From Bacillus sp. (in: firmicutes) (GTDB lineage Bacteria > Bacillota > Bacilli > Bacillales > Bacillaceae): a DNA stretch of 57,239 nucleotides. The translations under genes were made by a program, and so were the position numbers. The notes beneath the pieces were generated by a model. That model saw only the letters and a list, made by a program, of their open reading frames with translations. It made no database searches and was not told the DNA's origin. Positions 21,555-31,503 of the stretch are shown in pieces (positions within the stretch are counted from its first letter, which is position 1; each line of letters begins with the position of its first letter). The stretch covers positions 1 through 57,239 of the forward strand of contig JAPSLL010000026.1 of the NCBI GenBank assembly GCA_031180805.1, written 5' to 3'.

Positions 21555-21581
21555 TCTCTTATATATTATGAAGGCAGCAAG

Positions 21582-22034
21582 CTATCCTCTTCTAGCTCCT
21601 CGACCACCGCGTTTTGATTCTGTATTACGCTTTAGTGAAGATAGTCGGTCTTCACTATCCTTTAAGAAACGGCTCATTTTTTGTTCAAAACTTTCTTTAT
21701 TGTTATTGCGGAAATCATTTCCTCTTTGTCTCGGGCGTTCTGATTGCCTTGGACGATCTGAGTTTCTTGGGCGTTCTGGACGTTCTGGGCGCTCTGGTCG
21801 ATCTATTGCTTTTTTAATTGATAGACCAATTTTACCGTCATTTTCCACATTTATTACTTTAACTGTTACTTCATCTCCGACTTTTAAGTGATCGTTAATA
21901 TCCTTCACATAATTATCGGCAACCTCACTAATGTGAACGAGACCTGTAGTGCCTCCTGGTAGCTCCACAAACGCTCCAAAATTTGTAATGCCCGTCACTT
22001 TACCCTGTAACTTGCTGCCAACTTCAATCGACAT
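21582..22034 (-). CDS. yabR: S1-domain RNA-binding protein YabR
   Basis: A 150-residue protein with one S1 RNA-binding domain at about residues 5-75 (KVTGITNFGAFVELPGG, GLVHISEVA, GKIGLSIKKA). A low-complexity Arg/Pro/Glu stretch with repeated RPE units and a basic tail rich in Arg, Lys and Gly follow. The domain is like one S1 repeat of ribosomal protein S1 or polynucleotide phosphorylase. Its precise RNA target is not known. The tail is longer than I recall for B. subtilis YabR. Confidence 0.9.
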   Translation of the reverse strand: MSIEVGSKLQGKVTGITNFGAFVELPGGTTGLVHISEVADNYVKDINDHLKVGDEVTVKVINVENDGKIGLSIKKAIDRPERPERPERPRNSDRPRQSERPRQRGNDFRNNNKESFEQKMSRFLKDSEDRLSSLKRNTESKRGGRGARRG

Positions 22035-22086
22035 AAAAATAATGCTCCTCCTTAAACAGATAAAAAATCATTCGAATCTTTATTAC

Positions 22087-22116
22087 ATTATACATAAATA
22101 AAAAAACGAGTGTCAA
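22087..22116 (-). promoter_or_regulatory. SigA promoter of yabR
   Basis: TTGACA (22111-22116), an 18-base spacer and TATAAT (22087-22092) lie about 50 bases upstream of yabR and just after the divIC stop. Confidence 0.78.
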
Positions 22117-22121
22117 CAAGG

Positions 22122-22490
22122 CTAGTCTTTTATATTAAAGATGATCTCGTTATCATCAGATAAAAAGTAATCCCTTCTTGCGATCTTTGCAATATATTCG
22201 TCATCATTTAATTTCACAATTTCTTCCCTTAATAACTTTTCCTCTTTTTTAAGAGTTGCCAACTTTTCTTCAAGCTCTTTTTGTTCCTCACGCTTTTCTT
22301 CAATTGCATTTGATTGTTTATGAATCGTGGTTATCATAACAGCGGAGGAGATGACAGCTAAAATACCTAGCATCGCAAGTCTACGAAACAAGCCCTTTCT
22401 ACGTCTTTTCGAAAGCTGTTGTTGTTTTTCTTGCTGTTTCATATATTGTGATTGTAACTCGGTAATTTTCCTTGTTCTTTCGTGACTCAT
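22122..22490 (-). CDS. divIC: Cell division protein DivIC (FtsB-like)
   Basis: A 122-residue bitopic membrane protein of the division septum that works with FtsL and DivIB to activate septal wall synthesis. A basic cytoplasmic N-terminus is followed by one transmembrane helix (about 38-57), then a coiled coil rich in Glu and Lys (60-98) and the conserved tail YIAKIARRDYFLS. It lies next to yabQ-yabP, as in B. subtilis. A clean GGAGG precedes the ATG. Confidence 0.93.
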   Translation of the reverse strand: MSHERTRKITELQSQYMKQQEKQQQLSKRRRKGLFRRLAMLGILAVISSAVMITTIHKQSNAIEEKREEQKELEEKLATLKKEEKLLREEIVKLNDDEYIAKIARRDYFLSDDNEIIFNIKD

Positions 22491-22510
22491 ACATATCCTC
22501 CCTACTATCG

Positions 22511-23143
22511 CTATTTTTTATCTCGGTGCAACCACGTTTTTATTTTATTAATAATATTCTTGAATTTCCCAAAAAATCCTGCTAACCGTCTTATATTCTC
22601 AATAAGGAAATTTTCAACACTCCTTGGAACAAGCTTCCACAACAATCTAAATAAAAGTGTAACAGGTGATAATAAAATTTTAACCAATGACCATAAAAAT
22701 TTAAATCCCCATTTTATTAATTTCCATAAAATATTTACAGTTCCTAAAATTATTGCTATTAAAAGCTGGATAGTACCAACAATCGGTTTCACAATCATGA
22801 GTTGACCAGCTCTAATGAATAAACGATAAATCGTTAGGCTTGTCTGTATAAATATTTCAAGTAGCTGCAAATATATTTTTTTGAGGAGACTTTGATAGGC
22901 AGCATATCCACAAAGAACTGCAAGGAAGATGTAGATTCTTAATTCACCCTCGTTAACGAGTAGCAATAGATAAAAGAGTATGAGTCCTTGTACAAGCCAA
23001 AACAATAAGTCATTAATAAAGACAACCCATCTTGCTCTTAATGGTCGCTTTAAAAAGCGACCATATGTATCAAGAGCAGCACCGAGCCATCCCCCCATAC
23101 CAACCATTGCCAGCATTGTATAAAATTGAGTTGTTAAGCTCAT
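22511..23143 (-). CDS. yabQ: Spore cortex membrane protein YabQ
   Basis: A 210-residue protein with four or five hydrophobic segments, strongest at about 5-25, 40-62, 67-90 and 115-150, and a basic tail. YabQ is made in the mother cell, sits in the outer forespore membrane and is needed for spore cortex formation in B. subtilis. The start overlaps the yabP stop by four bases (ATGA), so the two are coupled. Confidence 0.88.
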   Translation of the reverse strand: MSLTTQFYTMLAMVGMGGWLGAALDTYGRFLKRPLRARWVVFINDLLFWLVQGLILFYLLLLVNEGELRIYIFLAVLCGYAAYQSLLKKIYLQLLEIFIQTSLTIYRLFIRAGQLMIVKPIVGTIQLLIAIILGTVNILWKLIKWGFKFLWSLVKILLSPVTLLFRLLWKLVPRSVENFLIENIRRLAGFFGKFKNIINKIKTWLHRDKK

Positions 23144-23451
23144 TTAAATAACTTGCTAAAGAGTCCTTTAGCCTTCTCCCCATGCTGTTCATCTAAGTAG
23201 ATTAAATCAAATATCCGGCTTCCTTTTATTGATACTACCCCTTTATCTACATCAAGATTTTTCATTTGAAGATTTTGTCCACGAATAGCCAAAGCCCCCA
23301 TCACTGTATCTAAGAGAAACTCCTCGCTATCAAAGCTTTCTACCTGTTTAACCCCTGTAATCTCTATCAGCTTTCTCCCTTTCATGATAACGTCATGCTC
23401 TAGGTTTGGACCTTTATTGACAGATGAATGATTATCATAATAATTATTCAT
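23140..23451 (-). CDS. yabP: Sporulation protein YabP
   Basis: A 103-residue YabP/YqfC-family protein (KLIEITGVKQVESFDSEEF, LQMKNLDVDKGVVSIKG, LIYLDE). It is expressed with yabQ in the mother cell during sporulation in B. subtilis; the exact activity is not known. GGAGG precedes the ATG. I could not find a convincing SigE promoter in the 130-base gap upstream. Confidence 0.88.
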   Translation of the reverse strand: MNNYYDNHSSVNKGPNLEHDVIMKGRKLIEITGVKQVESFDSEEFLLDTVMGALAIRGQNLQMKNLDVDKGVVSIKGSRIFDLIYLDEQHGEKAKGLFSKLFK

Positions 23452-23581
23452 AGCTACCTCCGCATTCTAAGTCGTTTTCTTCTACATGTTATGTCGTTAG
23501 AATGCGTTTTAGAACAAGCTCTATTGAAATGGGAAAGCTATTTATTAATAGATTTTATTCGTGTTACATTATAAATTTCAG

Positions 23582-23845
23582 TTACTCTTGACTAACTTTC
23601 TCTTCCTTCACAATTCGATAGAGATCAGCTGCATCTTCTTTTCTAGTCGTCTCTTTAATATCCAAAATTTCAACTGTTACTAATTTTTGTCCAAATCGAA
23701 TAAGTAGCTCATCGCCGATTTTTACATTTGAGCTTGCTTTTCCTGCAATACCATTTATTAATATTCTCCCCTGGTCCGCAATTTCTTTTGCTAGCGTTCT
23801 TCGTTTAATTAATCGTGATACCTTTAAAAATTTATCTAGTCTCAT
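23582..23845 (-). CDS. rqcP: S4-domain ribosome quality control factor RqcP
   Basis: An 87-residue protein whose N-terminal half is an S4 RNA-binding domain (MRLDKFLKVSRLIKRR, AKEIADQGRILING, KIGDELLIRF). In B. subtilis RqcP (YabO) binds stalled 50S subunits and works with RqcH to add alanine tails to trapped peptides. It lies 3 bases downstream of yabN and is surely co-transcribed with it. Confidence 0.92.
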   Translation of the reverse strand: MRLDKFLKVSRLIKRRTLAKEIADQGRILINGIAGKASSNVKIGDELLIRFGQKLVTVEILDIKETTRKEDAADLYRIVKEEKVSQE

Positions 23846-23848
23846 CTT

Positions 23849-25318
23849 CTATCCCTCTTTATCTAATTTCTTTGCTTCATCCCAAAAACGATCCATCTCT
23901 TCCAACGACATGTTTTCGAGACTTTCCCCACTTTCTAAAGCCTTTGTTTCAATATAACGAAATCGATTATAAAATTTTCTATTTGTCGAAATTAATGCTT
24001 CTTCAGGTTCAATATTATAATATCTGCCAACATTTATTAGAGCAAATAAGACATCTCCAAATTCCTGCATCGCGTTTTTCCCGTTAGCATCCTGTTTCAA
24101 TTCCATTTCAAATTCCGTTATTTCTTCCTTTACCTTTTCCCATGTTTCTTCAATTACTGGCCAATCAAATCCGACCTTTGCAGCCTTTTTCTGTAGCTGA
24201 TAAGCTCTTGATAATGCAGGGAGTGCCTTTGAAACAGTATCAAGGATCGACTTTGTTTCTAAGCCTCCCTTTTCTCCCTGCTTAATCTTGTCCCAATTCG
24301 ATAAAACATCATCTGTCGAATTGATTGTCATATCACCAAATACATGTGGATGCCTACGAACCATTTTATCTGCAACCTCTTTAATTACGTCATTGATCGA
24401 AAACATTCCCTCATCTTCACCGATTTGTGCATGTAAGACAACTTGTAAAAGGACATCACCAAGCTCTTCTATCATATGGTCTATATCTTCTTCTTCAATC
24501 GCTTCTATCAATTCGTAACATTCTTCAATTAAATATCTTTTTAACGATTGATGAGTCTGTTCTTTATCCCATGGACAACCATTTGGTCCCCTTAGTTTAG
24601 CAATAATCTTACGGAACTCAGAAAATTGATGGTGCAGTATTTCTTGGTTTTCAACAGGAGGAACATATATACTCGTTAAATTATTAATCGACACCTCGCG
24701 ATCTAGTTCATAGAGGGGTACTTCCTTAATTTGTTCAAGACTACTGCCTGCTGCTGTAACAATTTTCACCTTATACTCATCAGGTAATTGTTCCATTAGT
24801 GTTAATTTAACTTCTGAAGCTACCATTTGATCGTAAACTTGAGTGATGATAAGATGCCCTCGTAATTGAAGAAGCTCACTTTCTAGCCCTAAAGCATCAA
24901 CTAGCTGGAATCCTTCAATAGGGTCAATTTCGAGTGCTTGAAACATTGCATCTATAAAGCTTTGTCCACCTTGTACAAGGATTGTATAACCTTTTTGTCT
25001 CCCTTCAGTTAACAATATTTGAACGGTTTTTTCAGCAACTAAAGGGTGTCCTGGCACTGCATAAACAATGTCTTCTACTTCAGCTTCTTCCAATAAGATA
25101 TTAGCAATATTTCGATAGACGTCTTCAAAATCTTGATTTGCTTCATAAACATCGTCAAATGATCGATAAGTAATCGTCTCGTTTAATTCATCTATAACTG
25201 GGTGTTCCTTTGTGCGTAAAAACAAGTGCTTAGTCTCAGTTAATAACCGATACACTCCAAAAGGCAATTGGTTAAGGTCTCCGGCACCTAGTCCGACAAT
25301 TTTAATTTCCTTTGTCAT
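23849..25318 (-). CDS. yabN: Fusion of SAM-dependent methylase-like domain and MazG NTP pyrophosphatase, YabN
   Basis: A 489-residue two-domain protein. Residues 1-225 resemble tetrapyrrole/corrin methylases (VGLGAGDLNQLPFGVY, YAVPGHPLVAEKT, QGGQSFIDA). Residues 255-480 are MazG-like, with the metal-binding glutamates in EECYELIEAIEEE and EELGDVLLQVVLH, and a second partial MazG motif near the end (EFGDVLFALINVGRYY). The MazG half hydrolyses nucleoside triphosphates to monophosphates. The role of the methylase half is not known. The start overlaps the yabM end by 17 bases. Confidence 0.92.
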   Translation of the reverse strand: MTKEIKIVGLGAGDLNQLPFGVYRLLTETKHLFLRTKEHPVIDELNETITYRSFDDVYEANQDFEDVYRNIANILLEEAEVEDIVYAVPGHPLVAEKTVQILLTEGRQKGYTILVQGGQSFIDAMFQALEIDPIEGFQLVDALGLESELLQLRGHLIITQVYDQMVASEVKLTLMEQLPDEYKVKIVTAAGSSLEQIKEVPLYELDREVSINNLTSIYVPPVENQEILHHQFSEFRKIIAKLRGPNGCPWDKEQTHQSLKRYLIEECYELIEAIEEEDIDHMIEELGDVLLQVVLHAQIGEDEGMFSINDVIKEVADKMVRRHPHVFGDMTINSTDDVLSNWDKIKQGEKGGLETKSILDTVSKALPALSRAYQLQKKAAKVGFDWPVIEETWEKVKEEITEFEMELKQDANGKNAMQEFGDVLFALINVGRYYNIEPEEALISTNRKFYNRFRYIETKALESGESLENMSLEEMDRFWDEAKKLDKEG

Positions 25319-26915
25319 GTATAACCCTCTTTTCTTCTTTTACAAATTTCTTTATAAAAGGTATGTATTGTAGTTCTTCCTTTGTAAAAACATTTGTCTT
25401 AAAAATAGACAAAAGATAAATACCTCCACCACTAATGATGGCAATAAAAGTTGTATATGTTGCATGAAGTCGATTTTCCAGATCAAAAAAGAGTTCTGCC
25501 CCATTTAATAATCCAAGTACGAAACATAGCATAACAACGATCGAGAGTCCGATTTTACCAATACCCTTCATATCCCTGAACGGAAAACCCTTATGCGCTA
25601 AATACACCAATACAATCAATGCTATTATGCAATAGGAGATAACCGTAGAAACTCCCGCTCCTATTTCACCATATTTCGGTATGAGTGATAAATTCAAAGC
25701 ATATTTACCTGCTACACCCACAAGTACGGCAAAAGCAGGAATAAAAACAAACCCAAGTCCCTGTAATATTGAAAAAACCGTTAAACAAAGGGATGTAAAT
25801 AAAATCGATACGCTTAAAACCATAAGCACTAAAGAACCTTTATTGTCTGTAAATAACATAACATTTGCAGGCTTCATAACTGCAATTAGGCCCGCTGAAG
25901 CACCTGCACTTACAACAAGACAAAGTTTTATTGATAAATTAATTTTTTCGCGTATTAGCTGAATGCGATTTGATATCTTTGCTCTTGCAATCAGTGGTAC
26001 TAGCGACAATGCTAATGAAGTTGCAACAACAGTTCCTAATTGGATTAGCGGTTGCCCTCGGTCATATATTCCCTTTGTTTCCTTCGCAACAATTTTATCC
26101 ATTCCACCATCAACTAATAACGCATACAAATTAAGTGCATCAATAAGCTGGATAAAAATTAACAGCAAACTACTAAACGCAATCGTCCAGCTATACGTTA
26201 CTAACGATAATAAAATTTTACCTGCCGATATAGGGGCTGTCATATTCAAACTTATTTTTGATTGGCTCCCTTTTTTTCTCCATAAAAAAAGCAAAATAAC
26301 AAAGGCAGCAACACTTCCAATAACAGAGCCTATTAATGCACCGAATCCAACTTCATATTGATTATAGCCTGCTCTAACTAAATAATATGAAGATAACAAA
26401 ATAATAGAAACCCTTACGCCCTGCTCAACAACTTGTGAAGTAGCAGTTGGCTCCATTATTTGCTGCGATTGATAGTATCCCCTAAAAATTGAAACAAACG
26501 GAGTAATAACAAAGGCTATTGATGAAATTCGGATGAGTGATGTTAACTGCTCATCTCCCATAAAAATCGCAATTTGATTAGAAAATAGGTAAAGACATAA
26601 AAATAATATAAGACCGCTTATAAATAAATAGATAAAGGAAACCACCAAAATTTTCGAGCGTATTTTCGATGACTTTCCATATCCATAGTCCATCATAACC
26701 TTTGAAATCATAACCGGAAAACCAGTGGTCGCCAGTATGACACTCATCCCATAAAAGGGATAAACTTGCTGATAAATATAAAAACCGATATCTCCCACAA
26801 TATTTTGGTAGGGGACTCGATATGCTGCACTTAAAACTTTTGTAATAATCCCTGCAATCGTTAGAATAACCGCTCCTTGCATTGCGAGATTTATACTGTT
26901 TCTCTGGACGTTCAT
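25302..26915 (-). CDS. yabM: MVF-family lipid flippase-like membrane protein YabM
   Basis: A 537-residue polytopic protein, about 14 hydrophobic helices, of the polysaccharide transporter / MurJ-like superfamily, similar to SpoVB. The N-terminal RVPYQNIVGDIGFYIYQQVYP region is typical of this group. Such proteins flip lipid-linked precursors; the substrate here is unknown, and SpoVB or MurJ-type functions are possible. It is separated from spoVT by a terminator and leads the yabN-rqcP group. GGAGAGGG precedes the ATG. Confidence 0.85.
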   Translation of the reverse strand: MNVQRNSINLAMQGAVILTIAGIITKVLSAAYRVPYQNIVGDIGFYIYQQVYPFYGMSVILATTGFPVMISKVMMDYGYGKSSKIRSKILVVSFIYLFISGLILFLCLYLFSNQIAIFMGDEQLTSLIRISSIAFVITPFVSIFRGYYQSQQIMEPTATSQVVEQGVRVSIILLSSYYLVRAGYNQYEVGFGALIGSVIGSVAAFVILLFLWRKKGSQSKISLNMTAPISAGKILLSLVTYSWTIAFSSLLLIFIQLIDALNLYALLVDGGMDKIVAKETKGIYDRGQPLIQLGTVVATSLALSLVPLIARAKISNRIQLIREKINLSIKLCLVVSAGASAGLIAVMKPANVMLFTDNKGSLVLMVLSVSILFTSLCLTVFSILQGLGFVFIPAFAVLVGVAGKYALNLSLIPKYGEIGAGVSTVISYCIIALIVLVYLAHKGFPFRDMKGIGKIGLSIVVMLCFVLGLLNGAELFFDLENRLHATYTTFIAIISGGGIYLLSIFKTNVFTKEELQYIPFIKKFVKEEKRVIHDKGN

Positions 26916-27021
26916 GTCCCTCTCCTCTCATTTCCTCTATCCGCTATTATACCACACTCATTTTACACTACTTGGTAAAGAAGGGGCTCAATCCTACTTT
27001 AAATTGGCAATTTTTAAGCAT

Positions 27022-27049
27022 GAAAAAGAGGTAGCTCATTTGCTACCCC
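27022..27049 (-). terminator. Terminator after spoVT
   Basis: A stem of GGTAGC / GCTACC (27030-27047), extendable by weaker pairs, is followed by TCTTTTT on the minus strand. Confidence 0.82.
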
Positions 27050-27061
27050 CTTTTCTAACGA

Positions 27062-27598
27062 TTATTGCTCCATCTGGCGTGCTAAAAACCCAGCAGCTGT
27101 TTCAACTGCTTTATGCTCAACCTCACCAATTGCTTGGTCCTTCGAAAAAATTATAACTGCTCCAATTGGGTCACCATTAGCAACAATTGGCCCAATCGTA
27201 TACGATTTAACTTCCTCATTTACCCCTTCAATAATCTGGGTTTCTCCACCATCTGTTTTTAATATAGAACTTCTCTCTTCCATTACCCGCTCGACAACTT
27301 CACTAATGTTTTTATTTAGGTAATCCTTTTTCGAACCGCCTGAAACAGCTATATACGTATCTCTATCACAAATTAATACCGGGTGACCTAAACTGTCGTA
27401 AAGTGCATCTGCATATTCCTTTGAAAAATCGCTTAGTTCACTTATCGGTGAATATTTTTTTAAGATCACTTCACCATCGCGGTCAACAAAAATTTCTAGT
27501 GGATCGCCTTCGCGTATTCGGAGTGTTCTCCGAATTTCCTTTGGAATAACTACACGACCTAAATCATCAATACGACGAACTATACCAGTTGCTTTCAT
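27062..27598 (-). CDS. spoVT: Stage V sporulation regulator SpoVT
   Basis: A 178-residue AbrB-family regulator. The N-terminal swapped-hairpin DNA-binding domain (MKATGIVRRIDDLGRVVIPKEIRRTL, about 1-50) closely resembles abrB in this same window. A GAF domain (about 60-178) follows. In B. subtilis SpoVT is made late in the forespore and tunes SigG-dependent genes. I chose the ATG at 27596-27598, nine bases after GAGG. The open frame continues seven codons upstream without support. Confidence 0.96.
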   Translation of the reverse strand: MKATGIVRRIDDLGRVVIPKEIRRTLRIREGDPLEIFVDRDGEVILKKYSPISELSDFSKEYADALYDSLGHPVLICDRDTYIAVSGGSKKDYLNKNISEVVERVMEERSSILKTDGGETQIIEGVNEEVKSYTIGPIVANGDPIGAVIIFSKDQAIGEVEHKAVETAAGFLARQMEQ

Positions 27599-27762
27599 CT
27601 TATGTTGCCTCACTTTCATCGGATGATAGGAAAAAAGATGATTGTTTAAACCCCTGTTTTTTAGTGAATTTACATTTAATTATCGCTATGATTTATTCGA
27701 CAGAATTTAAAAAGATATGACAGGAGTTTTCTTTTTATGTAACAATCACCATTTGTTGAATT

Positions 27763-27791
27763 TAGTATCCTTCACATGTTTTGTAATATAC
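27763..27791 (-). promoter_or_regulatory. Possible SigG promoter of spoVT
   Basis: GTATA (27787-27791), 17 bases and GATACTA (27763-27769) match the SigG pattern with one mismatch (CATACTA expected). spoVT is SigG-controlled in B. subtilis. The leader would be about 160 bases. Confidence 0.42.
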
Positions 27792-27870
27792 ATAAGAAAG
27801 TGATTTTTTCATATTTTTTGTTCGTCGTAAAGTTATTCAGCTTAACCAAACATATTGTTCGGTAAACCAT

Positions 27871-30800
27871 TTAGTTTTGTGTAATTCCCTCTTTTTTCAC
27901 TTGAGCTAATCCATTTAATAGCTCTTTTATAATAGCTAGCCATTGTTGTTCCGATAATCCCTTTGTATTGACGGTAATTTTAAGTCTTCCTCCATCCATT
28001 CCAAGACCAACTGTTCTGCTATACTTTGAGCTTAGTTCAAAAAGAAGATGACCATCAATTCGATTACTCGCTTCTTCTTCAATTAAAATATTTACAATTT
28101 CCTTTTCCTGCTTGATAAGCTCGACTCGTTCTTGAATAGCAAATACTTTAATCGTTGCTATTTGGAATAAATAGTCAACCTCGATTGGATACTCTCCAAA
28201 TCGATCGACGATTTCCTCTTGAAGCTCCTCTAATTCTTGTAACGATGTTATTGATCTAAAACGCTTATACATATCAATTTTTTGACGACCATCAGAAATA
28301 TAATCCTGTGGTAAATAAGCATCAACCTGTAAGTCAATTTCAACATCAATTACTTTTTCCTTAGGCTTATCTGTTCTTCTTTCTTCAATCGCTTCTTTTA
28401 ACATTTGTGAGTATAAATCAAATCCTACTGAATCAATAAACCCATGCTGCTGGGCGCCTAATAAATTCCCCGCACCTCTTATTGATAAATCTCGCATCGC
28501 AATTTTAAAACCAGAGCCTAATTCGGTAAACTCTTTAATCGCTTGAAGCCTTTTTTCTGCTACTTCTGTTAACACCTTATCCTTTCGATGAGTGAAATAA
28601 GCATATGCAATACGATTTGAGCGACCTACTCTACCTCGAAGCTGATAGAGCTGAGATAATCCCATCTTATCTGCATCATTAACAATTAACGTGTTAACAT
28701 TCGGAATATCTACACCTGTTTCAATAATCGTTGTACTTACTAAAACGTCGTATTCACCTTCGAGGAAATTAAGCATTACTGACTCGAGCTCATTTTCTGT
28801 CATTTTCCCATGTGCATATGTAACTCTTGCATCGGGAACGAGCATTGAAATCTCTTCTGCCTTACGCTCAATATCCTCCACACGGTTATATAAGAAAAAT
28901 ACTTGGCCACCACGCGCTAGTTCTCTTTCGATTGCCTCTCTTACAAGAGCACCGTTATACTCGACAACATATGTTTGGACAGGAAAACGATTCTCTGGCG
29001 GTGTTTCAATTACCGACAAATCACGAACACCTAGCATGGACATATGTAATGTCCTCGGTATTGGCGTTGCTGTTAATGTAAGTACATCTACATTTGTCTT
29101 CAATTGCTTTATCTTCTCTTTATGTGTTACACCAAATCTTTGTTCTTCATCAATAATAAGTAAACCTAAATCCTTGTAGGCTATATCCTTTGATAATAAT
29201 CGATGTGTACCAATAACCATATCGACTGTACCATTAGCCAACCCTTTTTTTGTCTCAGTTATTTCTTTTCTAGTTCGGAATCTACTTAATAATCCAATCG
29301 TAATTGGGTAATCTTGAAATCTTTCACGAACTGTTTCAAAATGCTGCTGAGCCAGTATAGTTGTAGGTACTAATAATGCTACCTGCTTCCCATCAGCTAT
29401 TGCCTTGAAAGCAGCCCTAATCGCAACCTCTGTTTTACCATAACCTACATCTCCGCAAAGGAGTCTATCCATTGGACGGATTCGTTCCATATCACGTTTA
29501 ATTTCTTGAATCGAACGGAGCTGGTCATCTGTTTCTTGGTATGGAAAGGCCAATTCAAATTCTTTTTGCATTTCGCCGTCTGGAGAAAATGCATAACCTT
29601 CACTAGCTTCCCTTTCCGCATACAATTTAATTAAATCATCTGCAATATCCTGGACAGATGATTCAACTTTCTTTTTAACCTTTCTCCAATCATTCCCGCC
29701 AAGCTTATAAATTTTAGGCTCTTTGCCTTCTGAACCAACATATTTCTGTACTTGATCAATTTGATCTACCGGGACATATAATTGGTCACTACCTTGGTAA
29801 CGAATATTTAAGTAATCCTTATGAATTCCGTTAATTTCTAATGTTTCAATTCCAAGATATTTCCCTATCCCATGGTTGACATGTACGACATAATCACCAA
29901 TTTCAAGCTCAGAGTAGCTTTTAATTCTCTCAGCATTCGAAAGCTTCTGTCTTCTAACCTGTTTCTTAACTCGCTTCTTAAATAACTCCTCTTCAGTAAT
30001 CACGGCAAGCTTTTGCATAGGAAGTTCAAAGCCTGTTTGCAGGTCACCTTCCATAATAAAGGTCTTTCCGCTAACAAGAGCAGCACCTTTTTTTATTGTC
30101 GTTGTCGTGATTTCGTAGTCTTCTAATACCTGTTCTAGCTTTTTTGTCCGTTCTTCATTTACTCCTAGAAAAACAACTGCATAGTTTGATTTCTTCCATC
30201 GCTCCAACTCATTTTTCAAGACATTCATTTGCCCGTGGAAGTTTTGCATTTGCTTACATGACAAATTCAAGATATTTTGCGGGCTCGTATGTGGTACATG
30301 TCGCAAAAATAATGATAGATACACGAGTGAGTGAGTGGATTTTGAAACAACGTCTACATAAGAATGTGATAGCTTTACATTATGTAGTATTTTTCCATCT
30401 TCAAGCAAGCTAGTAAACCACTCAGCTTCTTCCTTATTTAATTGGTCAAACGTTTCATGTATACGACCAATTTCATCCAAAATAACGATAGATTTCTTTG
30501 GAAAATAGTCTAGTAAACTAGTAGCCTTATCATAGAAGAGCGACGAATATTTAAAAAGATCCTGTTCGAACTGTCCGTTACGGAAACGCTCCAAATCGTA
30601 TTGGATATTTTCGAGTAAAAGCTCCTTTTGTTTTTCATCTTTTAATTTTTTTAGACTTGCTGCTAATCCAGTCTCAATAGCCTGAACCGTTTTTTCTTTC
30701 GTCCCATTATTTATAATCATTTCATTTGCAGGACCAATTGATATACCCTTAAGCATTTGAATTGACCGCTGATCTTCACTGTTAAATGTTCGTATCGAAT

Positions 30801-31401
30801 CAATTTCTGTATCAAACAACTCAATTCGTACCGCATGCTCCTCGGTAAGTGGATAGATATCTAAAATACCACCACGAACACTAAATTCCCCTGGTGAGCT
30901 TACCATGTCCGTTCTTTCGTACCCGAGGGAACTAATTTTATTTAGAAGACTATCAAGATTAATATCTTGTCCAACCGTCAAACTAATTTGACTTTCTCTC
31001 CATAAATCCATCGGTGGCAGCAACCGTCTTATTCCAGCGACAGGAGTAACAACAACAGTTTGCTTTCCTTCTGCCAACCTATTCAACACTTCAATCCTTT
31101 GTGCCTTTAATTCAGGGCTAGCAATGGCGATTTCAGAAGCAATTAAGTCATTAACAGGGTAAAGATAAACATCCTCATTCAAAAGGTTAACCAAATCTTC
31201 ATATACCTTTTGTGCTTGATAAAGATTATGTGTAACTACTAATAGTGATTTATTTAATCCATTATAAAGAGCTGAAGTAAAAACAGTCCTTGCAGAACCA
31301 GATAAGCCAGCAACTAACTGTTCTTTCAGACCTTCTTCTATTCCTGAAACAATCGTTTTATAATCGTCCGTCTCAGTAAAATAAGTTTGCAAACTAATCA
31401 A
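27871..31401 (-). CDS. mfd: Transcription-repair coupling factor Mfd
   Basis: An 1176-residue DNA translocase that removes RNA polymerase stalled at lesions and recruits UvrA. The order is the usual one: UvrB-like N-terminal region, the RNA polymerase-interaction (CarD-like) domain near 490-570 (IGDYVVHVNHGIGKYLGIE), RecG-like motor domains with LLCGDVGYGKTEVA, the DEEQ box (LLIIDEEQRFG) and TATPIPRTL, and the TRCF C-terminal domain. The start is TTG at 31399-31401, seven bases after GGAGG. Confidence 0.96.
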   Translation of the reverse strand: MISLQTYFTETDDYKTIVSGIEEGLKEQLVAGLSGSARTVFTSALYNGLNKSLLVVTHNLYQAQKVYEDLVNLLNEDVYLYPVNDLIASEIAIASPELKAQRIEVLNRLAEGKQTVVVTPVAGIRRLLPPMDLWRESQISLTVGQDINLDSLLNKISSLGYERTDMVSSPGEFSVRGGILDIYPLTEEHAVRIELFDTEIDSIRTFNSEDQRSIQMLKGISIGPANEMIINNGTKEKTVQAIETGLAASLKKLKDEKQKELLLENIQYDLERFRNGQFEQDLFKYSSLFYDKATSLLDYFPKKSIVILDEIGRIHETFDQLNKEEAEWFTSLLEDGKILHNVKLSHSYVDVVSKSTHSLVYLSLFLRHVPHTSPQNILNLSCKQMQNFHGQMNVLKNELERWKKSNYAVVFLGVNEERTKKLEQVLEDYEITTTTIKKGAALVSGKTFIMEGDLQTGFELPMQKLAVITEEELFKKRVKKQVRRQKLSNAERIKSYSELEIGDYVVHVNHGIGKYLGIETLEINGIHKDYLNIRYQGSDQLYVPVDQIDQVQKYVGSEGKEPKIYKLGGNDWRKVKKKVESSVQDIADDLIKLYAEREASEGYAFSPDGEMQKEFELAFPYQETDDQLRSIQEIKRDMERIRPMDRLLCGDVGYGKTEVAIRAAFKAIADGKQVALLVPTTILAQQHFETVRERFQDYPITIGLLSRFRTRKEITETKKGLANGTVDMVIGTHRLLSKDIAYKDLGLLIIDEEQRFGVTHKEKIKQLKTNVDVLTLTATPIPRTLHMSMLGVRDLSVIETPPENRFPVQTYVVEYNGALVREAIERELARGGQVFFLYNRVEDIERKAEEISMLVPDARVTYAHGKMTENELESVMLNFLEGEYDVLVSTTIIETGVDIPNVNTLIVNDADKMGLSQLYQLRGRVGRSNRIAYAYFTHRKDKVLTEVAEKRLQAIKEFTELGSGFKIAMRDLSIRGAGNLLGAQQHGFIDSVGFDLYSQMLKEAIEERRTDKPKEKVIDVEIDLQVDAYLPQDYISDGRQKIDMYKRFRSITSLQELEELQEEIVDRFGEYPIEVDYLFQIATIKVFAIQERVELIKQEKEIVNILIEEEASNRIDGHLLFELSSKYSRTVGLGMDGGRLKITVNTKGLSEQQWLAIIKELLNGLAQVKKEGITQN

Positions 31402-31503
31402 GATTAGCCCTCCTCTCAGATAAAGTCATAGATTGTTTATTTAAAATATCATTCAATATATTGATTATTTCATTAATTTCTCTTTCTCGAGAAGATCTCA
31501 ACA

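Larger units (their letters stand above)
21215..21581. other. Gap between the tRNA pair and yabR
   Basis: This 367-base stretch holds the tRNA promoter at its left end and the yabR terminator at its right end. Between about 21277 and 21525 I see no open frame, no clear promoter and no strong hairpin. Confidence 0.7.

Noticed and set aside
28691-29179. A 162-codon plus-strand open frame opposite mfd
   Set aside because: It mirrors the mfd motor domain and has no independent coding evidence.
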